Part shown: one piece after another, positions 59,376-64,000 of the stretch
How positions within the stretch are numbered: position 1 is the first letter of the stretch
How the letters are laid out: each line of letters begins with the position of its first letter
DNA from: Arthrobacter sp. efr-133-R2A-120
Lineage (GTDB): Bacteria > Actinomycetota > Actinomycetes > Actinomycetales > Micrococcaceae
Assembly (NCBI RefSeq): GCF_030209835.1
Contig: NZ_JARVRF010000013.1
Location: 60,475-124,474, forward strand
Reading direction: 5' to 3'
DNA length: 64,000 nucleotides
Position numbers and translations under genes: made by a program
Notes under the pieces: generated by a model
The model's input: only the letters and a program-made list of their open reading frames with translations
Database searches by the model: none
What the model was told of the DNA's origin: nothing

Positions 59376-60494
59376 ATGACGCACCTTGACGCCACCCTCC
59401 CGCTCCACACCTTGCCGCAGATGCTCCTGGACGTTGCCGCCGTCGAGCGCAATATCGGCATCAAAGAGGCCTGGACACGGGAACGCGGCATGGTGCTGGC
59501 CCCGCACATCAAGACCACCATGACGGGCGAGATTGTCCGCCGGCAGTTGCCCGGTTCCTGGGGCGTGACCGTGGCGACCACCGCGCAGGCCGCGCAGGCC
59601 ATCGAGTGGGGTGCGACTAGGATCCTCATCGCGAACGAGGTGCTGTTCCGCGGCCACCTTGAGGAGTTGCGCGCCTGGCTGACAGCCTCGCCGGAGCTGG
59701 AGATCTACTGCCTGGCCGACTCGGCGGCGGGCGTCCAGGCCATGGCCGAGGTGTTCCAGGACTCGCCACGGCCGCTCAACGTACTGATCGACGTCGGGAC
59801 CCCCGGCGGTCGCACCGGGATCCGCAGCGAGGCCGAAGCCGGGCCCCTGGCCGCTGAGATTCGTGCCGCCAGCGGGCTGCTGTTGGCCGGCGTCAGCGCC
59901 TACGAGGGTGTGGCACCGAACACCCGGACGGATGAAAACCTGGCCGGGATCGATTCGCATTGCCGCCTGGCCCGCGACATTTTCGATGAACTGCACCCCA
60001 CTTTCGAAGTGGAAGTGCCGGTCTTCAGCAACGGCGGCTCCGCGTTCCAGGACCGGGCAGCCGCGTTCCTGCCGCACAGCACCTCCGTCAACGTGCTTCG
60101 TTCAGGCTGCTACGTGGTTCACGACCATGGCACCTACCAGAGCGTCTCGCCGGTCCCCGGTCTCACCGCCGCGGCGGTGGTGCGGGCGCTGGTCATCTCC
60201 GCCCCGGAAGCCGGGCGCGTGGTCCTGAACGCGGGCAAGCGGGAGTTGGCGTACGACGCCGGCCTGCCGGTGATCGTCTCCCGGTTCCGTAACGGGGCCC
60301 TCCTGGCGGCCGGCGAAGGAGCCACGCTGACGCGCCTCTTCGACCACCACGCCATCGTGGACGACGCCGAAGGCCTGCAGGTCGGCGACGTCGTGGACCT
60401 GGGCATCTCCCACCCCTGCTCGCTGTTTGACCGCTGGCGCGAGGTAGTTGCAGTCAGCGATGACGCCGTCGAGACCTGGCGGCCAAGCTTCTAA
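59376..60494 (+). CDS. D-threonine aldolase / D-serine deaminase-like PLP enzyme
   Basis: This 372-residue fold type III PLP protein has the Schiff-base lysine in VLAPHIKTTM near residue 46 and HxC metal ligands in the C-terminal ISHPCSLFDRW. These match D-threonine aldolases and D-serine dehydratases. It would open a D-amino acid or hydroxyamino acid. The TetR gene follows at 60546. The start ATG is certain by family N-terminus, though the ribosome binding site is weak. Confidence 0.88.
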   Translation: MTHLDATLPLHTLPQMLLDVAAVERNIGIKEAWTRERGMVLAPHIKTTMTGEIVRRQLPGSWGVTVATTAQAAQAIEWGATRILIANEVLFRGHLEELRAWLTASPELEIYCLADSAAGVQAMAEVFQDSPRPLNVLIDVGTPGGRTGIRSEAEAGPLAAEIRAASGLLLAGVSAYEGVAPNTRTDENLAGIDSHCRLARDIFDELHPTFEVEVPVFSNGGSAFQDRAAAFLPHSTSVNVLRSGCYVVHDHGTYQSVSPVPGLTAAAVVRALVISAPEAGRVVLNAGKRELAYDAGLPVIVSRFRNGALLAAGEGATLTRLFDHHAIVDDAEGLQVGDVVDLGISHPCSLFDRWREVVAVSDDAVETWRPSF

Positions 60495-60545
60495 GCCGTG
60501 CGCGACGTCCCGAGCTGGCTTCTACCACTCACGTACGATGGTGGG

Positions 60546-61163
60546 ATGGCCAACGATCAAGCCGAGGAGCGTGGGCGGTCATACCGGAAAGCCCCCGAAC
60601 GACGAGCCCAGATTCTCTTGCGAGCTATAGAACTGTTCGCCGAAAAGGGAGTCGGCTCCTCGTTGCGGGCGATTGGAGCTGCGATCGGCGTTTCGCATGC
60701 CGCGCTGCGATACTACTTTGCATCGCGCGATGAGCTCTTGGTCGCGGTTTACCGAGAACACGAAGGCATGGTTCACGAGCCGTCCGGCACGGCCGACGTC
60801 TCAGCCGTGGCCGTGATGGAAAAAAGCGCCGAACGAAACCGCACAATTCCTGGTCTGGTTGAGCTGTACGCGACGCTGACCACTGATGCGCTTCAGGAGC
60901 GCCATCACCCGGTCACACGGGACTTCATCGACGAGCGTTTTCGCCGGGTTCGGGCCGATCTAGCCGAAAGGGTCCGGGCCGGTCAGCGATCCGGATCCAT
61001 AGCCGCGGACATCGATGCCGATGATGCCGCCGCGCTGGTCGCCGCCGCCTCCGATGGCTTACAACTGCAATGGCTCATCAGCCCGGACGACGTGGACGTG
61101 CACCGCTCGTTGGCAATCCTGGAACGGCTGTTGCCGCCTGCCGGGCCGGCCTTGACGCATTAG
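60546..61163 (+). CDS. TetR/AcrR family transcriptional regulator
   Basis: This 205-residue regulator has the helix-turn-helix at about residues 17-60 (RAQILLRAIELFAEKG, IGVSHAALRYYFASRDEL). The C-domain is of the TetR_C type with VAAASDGLQLQWL. The start at 60546 is preceded by GGTGGG. It lies between a D-amino-acid enzyme and an MFS gene. An inverted repeat at 61260-61278 lies in front of the MFS gene and may be its operator. Confidence 0.88.
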   Translation: MANDQAEERGRSYRKAPERRAQILLRAIELFAEKGVGSSLRAIGAAIGVSHAALRYYFASRDELLVAVYREHEGMVHEPSGTADVSAVAVMEKSAERNRTIPGLVELYATLTTDALQERHHPVTRDFIDERFRRVRADLAERVRAGQRSGSIAADIDADDAAALVAAASDGLQLQWLISPDDVDVHRSLAILERLLPPAGPALTH

Positions 61164-61259
61164 CTCGCGGCAGACGGGCCTCGATGGGCCTGACCTGCAC
61201 CTTCCATGTCCGAGTATTCACATGCCCGTTCGGGGTTTCCCTGTGCGCCCGTGTCCTAT

Positions 61260-61278
61260 ATTCTTACAGTGGAAGAAT
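61260..61278. promoter_or_regulatory. inverted repeat ATTCTTAC-N3-GGAAGAAT
   Basis: ATTCTTAC (61260-61267) and GGAAGAAT (61271-61278) are inverted copies with one mismatch, forming a 19-bp dyad of the size TetR-family proteins often bind. It lies 97 bp after the TetR gene stop and 62 bp before the MFS start. Confidence 0.45.
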
Positions 61279-61339
61279 TCGGGTTGATCGATCGACGGAC
61301 CCGCGCACCCGGCCGCTTAGAAAGCACTGTGATCCCCGA

Positions 61340-62608
61340 ATGACCGCACCGAAGGCTGTCGAAGACGCCGACCCCGTCCTTACTGGCTCGACGGCGGTGC
61401 GGAGGTCTCCGCTCCGGCTCGTCCTCGAAACTCCCCTTTACCGGGGGGCAACAGTTGCGATGTTCCTGTCAGGCCTCGGGTTCTCTGCGGCGGCACCCCA
61501 GATCGCCTCGTTCCTCGTCAATGAGCTCCACGCGTCCCTCACTGTTGCCGGGCTCTACTACCTGACTAGCCTCACAGCACCACTGGCGGGATACCTGGTT
61601 GGCGCACGCTCTGACCGGACGGGCCGTCGCCTTGGCCTGTTTCGCGCGTGCGCTGTCGCCGGCTTCCTGGGCTGGTCCGGAATCGCATTCTCCACCCAGC
61701 TGTGGATGCCGTTCGTCGTAAGTGCCCTCGTCCTCGGGTTTGCAGGTGCCGCCACATCGCAGGTGTTCGCAGCCCTTCACGACGAGATCAGTGCGCGCCC
61801 GAAGGCGGGAAATGATGGTGTGGTCGCCATAGTGCGTATGGCGCTGACCGGCGGCTGGGTGATCGGGCCGGCCGCGGGGTCGTTCCTGGCCGCAAATGCC
61901 GGCCCTCGGGCGATGCTTTTCGCGACCGCTTTATGCACTCTCGCCCAAATCGTGCCGTTCATGACGTTGAGGGCATCAGCACCTCGCCGCACTCGCGTCG
62001 GCCGGCGGGCGGAGAGCCTACCTGCACCCACCGCAAAGCCCGGGCTCCGACAGATGGCCCCCTTGCTCATGTTCACTGCGCTCTACATGTGCGTGTACGC
62101 CGGTGAGTCGATCAAGTACGCCTACCTTCCGATCTACATGAACGAACAGCTCCGACTGACGCCTGCCCTTGGCGGCGCGATTATCGGAGTCCAGCCACTC
62201 GTGGAACTCTTACTAATGCCCGTGGCTGTCCTTGTTGCCAGGAGGACCGGGATGATACGGCTGATGATCCTGGCAGCGGGATTCGGCGTCGCCGCGAACA
62301 TCTGCTTCGCCGCGACCGGCACCGCCCTCGGACTCTTCGCGGGCCAGATCCTCATGGGAGGGGTTTGGGGAGTATTCGCGGCATTGGGCATCGTCGTGGC
62401 GCAGCGGCTGCTGCCCGCAGCGGTGGCCACGGCTTCGGCGATCTTCATGAGCTCCGCCGCTGTAAGCTCGGCGATGGGTGGGCTCGCGGGCGGGCTCGGA
62501 GTCGCCACCATCGGACTCCCCCTCGTGTTCCTGCTGCCTGCGTTGTTCGCCGTCGTCGCTGCCGTCGGCCTGGCGTGCATGTCCAGATTCAGCAAGCACG
62601 GCCTCTAA
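61340..62608 (+). CDS. MFS transporter, sugar efflux (SET)-like
   Basis: This 422-residue, 12-helix MFS protein begins MTAPKAVEDADPV and contains GLGFSAAAPQIASFLV, ARSDRTGRRLGLF and MCVYAGESIKYAYLPIYM, the last typical of sugar-efflux-like MFS proteins. It probably exports sugars or related compounds. The TetR gene and the dyad upstream suggest inducible control. Its stop abuts the stop of the convergent oxidoreductase gene directly. Confidence 0.88.
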   Translation: MTAPKAVEDADPVLTGSTAVRRSPLRLVLETPLYRGATVAMFLSGLGFSAAAPQIASFLVNELHASLTVAGLYYLTSLTAPLAGYLVGARSDRTGRRLGLFRACAVAGFLGWSGIAFSTQLWMPFVVSALVLGFAGAATSQVFAALHDEISARPKAGNDGVVAIVRMALTGGWVIGPAAGSFLAANAGPRAMLFATALCTLAQIVPFMTLRASAPRRTRVGRRAESLPAPTAKPGLRQMAPLLMFTALYMCVYAGESIKYAYLPIYMNEQLRLTPALGGAIIGVQPLVELLLMPVAVLVARRTGMIRLMILAAGFGVAANICFAATGTALGLFAGQILMGGVWGVFAALGIVVAQRLLPAAVATASAIFMSSAAVSSAMGGLAGGLGVATIGLPLVFLLPALFAVVAAVGLACMSRFSKHGL

Positions 62609-63625
62609 CTAGCGGTCTATGAATTCAATCAGCTGTCTTTCGCCCGTTCTATCTGCTTCCAGGATCGAGAGGCTGACAGACAATGCGTTTGCGGCGTCCA
62701 CGCCATCGACAACTGGCCGCGCCCCCTCGCGTACCGCTGATCGGAAGCGTTCGAGCGTGATGTCGTACGTATGGCGACGGTCGGTAACTGAAATCTCTCT
62801 CGTGCCGGAGCCATCCGTGAGAGTGATCGAACCTTTCGGCTCAGGAGTCATGACGTCATGACCAAGGATGCTGCCCTGATCACCATTGATCTGGATGTAG
62901 GAAGCCGTGAAGGGCATCGTGAACGAATCTTGGAAGTCGACCAAAATGTCATCGTGGTATCGGATGGACGCGCTGGAAGCGTCATCCACACCCGAAGCCC
63001 AATCACTCTGCGACAGGGTGGAAGCGATAACATCGAGCGGGCGACCGCCCAGTAGCGGATTGACGACTGACGCGTTGTGACAGGACAGATCCATGACGAC
63101 GCCGGCGCCTGGAGACTTTTCAAGCCGCCACCCGCGAAGGCGTTCGGGAAGGAGGGTCGAATGCCGGACGTTAACGCTCAATGGTCGCCCAATGGAGCCT
63201 GAAGCGACGAGCGCACGAATAGTTTGATGGGTCCCGGCCGCCGGGAGATGGTGGTTGACGGCCAGGACCACGTTGTGGACGCGGCAGGCCTCCACCATGG
63301 CTTGTGCCTCGTCGAGCGTCGTTGCGACGGGCTTCTCACACAGGACATGCTTTCCGGCCCTGGCCGCGGCGATTGTTTGTCGACAGTGATGCTGGTTTCG
63401 GCTGGAGATGTAGACGGCATCGATCGAATCATCCGAAAGAAGCTCGTCAAGGCTCTCATGATGCATTCCGATGCTGTTGCGTTGGGCGTATGCCTTGGCA
63501 TGGCCGGTGTCGCCACTGACGACACTGGCCACCACGTCGCCGACGCGGCGAATTGCAGGGATCATTCGCGTGGCAGCTATGTCACTGGCACCCACAATCC
63601 CCCAGATAAGTGGTTTGGACATCAT
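62609..63625 (-). CDS. Gfo/Idh/MocA family NAD(P)-dependent oxidoreductase
   Basis: This 338-residue protein has the N-terminal WGIVGASDIAATRMIPAI nucleotide-binding region, the family's HVLCEKPVA (EKP motif) near residue 95 and the C-terminal substrate domain. Such enzymes oxidise sugars or inositols. ATG at 63625 or 63622 may be used. Downstream it meets the MFS gene stop to stop. Upstream lies the C-terminus of a methylmalonate-semialdehyde dehydrogenase on the same strand. Confidence 0.9.
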   Translation of the reverse strand: MMSKPLIWGIVGASDIAATRMIPAIRRVGDVVASVVSGDTGHAKAYAQRNSIGMHHESLDELLSDDSIDAVYISSRNQHHCRQTIAAARAGKHVLCEKPVATTLDEAQAMVEACRVHNVVLAVNHHLPAAGTHQTIRALVASGSIGRPLSVNVRHSTLLPERLRGWRLEKSPGAGVVMDLSCHNASVVNPLLGGRPLDVIASTLSQSDWASGVDDASSASIRYHDDILVDFQDSFTMPFTASYIQINGDQGSILGHDVMTPEPKGSITLTDGSGTREISVTDRRHTYDITLERFRSAVREGARPVVDGVDAANALSVSLSILEADRTGERQLIEFIDR

Positions 63626-63841
63626 CCTGCCCGCCTATCGTGCCCGAGGGGCCGGGTTCCCGGCCGCACTTCTGTCGCGTAGGACATCCAGCTTGCCGAC
63701 ATAAGACAAGAAAAACAACGAAACACCGTTCTTGCTCCTCAGGAACTCTTTCAAGACGGATCCGGATCGGTCAGATGCCGAAGCCTGCCGATGGCCGTCC
63801 CAAGCGACAACCATCGACAGGCCCAACTGACTCGCATTTGT

Positions 63842-63867
63842 TGTCGTTATGGGGGCTCATAACGACA
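63842..63867. terminator. perfect 10-bp inverted repeat, terminator or operator
   Basis: TGTCGTTATG and CATAACGACA are perfect inverted copies around a 6-nt loop. It lies 27 nt beyond the stop of the dehydrogenase gene (minus strand), where a hairpin terminator would be expected, but no T-run follows. It also lies about 217 bp upstream of the Gfo/Idh/MocA start, so an operator role is equally possible. Confidence 0.5.
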
Positions 63868-63894
63868 TCTACTGCTAGGTAGTTGGGCGGGTGG

Positions 63895-64000
63895 TCAGTT
63901 GGAGGGGAAGTTGTAGGAGGCGCCGGAGGCGTGGGTGGGTTCGGGCCAGCGGGAGGTGATGACCTTGCCGCGGGTGTAGAAGGAGACGCCTTCGGGTCCG
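63895..64000 (-). CDS. mmsA: CoA-acylating methylmalonate-semialdehyde dehydrogenase, C-terminal end
   Basis: Only the last 34 residues lie in the window: the end reads EGVSFYTRGKVITSRWP, followed by a short tail to the stop. This is the conserved C-terminus of MmsA/IolA-type aldehyde dehydrogenases, which convert methylmalonate semialdehyde to propionyl-CoA or malonate semialdehyde to acetyl-CoA. Whether it belongs to valine or inositol catabolism depends on genes outside the window; the Gfo/Idh/MocA neighbour would suit inositol. Confidence 0.75.
   Translation of the reverse strand, partial: GPEGVSFYTRGKVITSRWPEPTHASGASYNFPSN

Noticed and set aside
61200..61260. tRNA-like GTTCGGGGTTTCCC stretch
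   Set aside because: No acceptor or anticodon stem can be folded around it.
63635..63826. Small minus-strand ORF (63 codons) between the Gfo/Idh/MocA gene and the dehydrogenase
   Set aside because: No ribosome binding site, no similarity and a composition unlike neighbouring genes; probably not coding.

Overview
The window looks like chromosome of a high-GC Gram-positive actinobacterium, most likely Arthrobacter in the broad sense (Micrococcaceae). This is inferred from the GC-rich codon use, frequent GTG starts and ATGA/GTGA start-stop overlaps, a mycothiol-type maleylpyruvate isomerase family protein, and many protein families typical of soil Actinobacteria. No rRNA, tRNA, phage, transposase or CRISPR array was seen.

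Layout. (1) 1-1782: a partial AI-2E family permease, a small ORF and a TetR regulator. (2) 2166-13573: a divergent catabolic island. One arm carries an MFS transporter, P450, 3Fe-4S ferredoxin and ferredoxin reductase. The other carries two phosphotriesterase-like proteins (one with its metal site lost), an FAD monooxygenase, an HSL-type hydrolase, an MBL-fold hydrolase and a CocE/NonD hydrolase. The shared promoter region holds large inverted repeats. Both outer ends of the island are bordered by arrays of a 12-bp core phased every 32 bp around 31-bp palindromes. (3) 14016-25924: a DUF1326 gene, then a compact form I carbon monoxide dehydrogenase operon (coxM-coxS-coxL, an XdhC/CoxF-type protein with a YHS domain, coxD, coxE) translationally coupled to an ABC-2 type ABC transporter, followed by a D-cysteine desulfhydrase-like PLP enzyme. 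(4) 25939-27700: a LysR gene, a VOC protein and the remnant of a muconolactone isomerase-like gene. A paralogous LysR locus with an intact isomerase lies at 53970-56545. (5) 27722-43263: mixed housekeeping and stress genes, including a diacylglycerol-kinase-like protein, a GT51 transglycosylase, an aldo/keto reductase, SDRs, an HhH-GPD protein, ArfB, MerR, a monothiol thioredoxin, a phosphoribosyltransferase-hydrolase fusion, a CapA-like protein and a Y-family polymerase.

(6) 43375-45060: a sulfite-oxidase-like Mo enzyme, a ferredoxin-reductase-like protein and a zinc-ribbon protein. (7) 45150-52699: methylthioadenosine phosphorylase, SDR epimerase, GT2, DUF2064 transferase, methyltransferase, a membrane protein, a polytopic Mo enzyme with an internal Tat motif, and a GT87/GT-C-like mannosyltransferase. 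From memory, this set resembles the Mycobacterium tuberculosis Rv0535-Rv0541c locus linked to methylthioxylose capping of lipoarabinomannan. (8) 52727-64000: small oxidoreductases, the second LysR/isomerase/MFS locus, hydrolases, a D-threonine aldolase/D-serine deaminase-like enzyme, a TetR/MFS pair, a Gfo/Idh/MocA dehydrogenase and the C-terminus of a methylmalonate-semialdehyde dehydrogenase.

The most interesting material is the methylthio-sugar-like locus with its Tat-dependent molybdoenzyme, the orphan P450/pseudo-phosphotriesterase pathway with its operator-like inverted repeats, the 32-bp phased repeat arrays, the cox operon fused to an ABC exporter, and the two LysR loci sharing a leaderless promoter. 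All assignments come from reading the sequence; no database searches were run.
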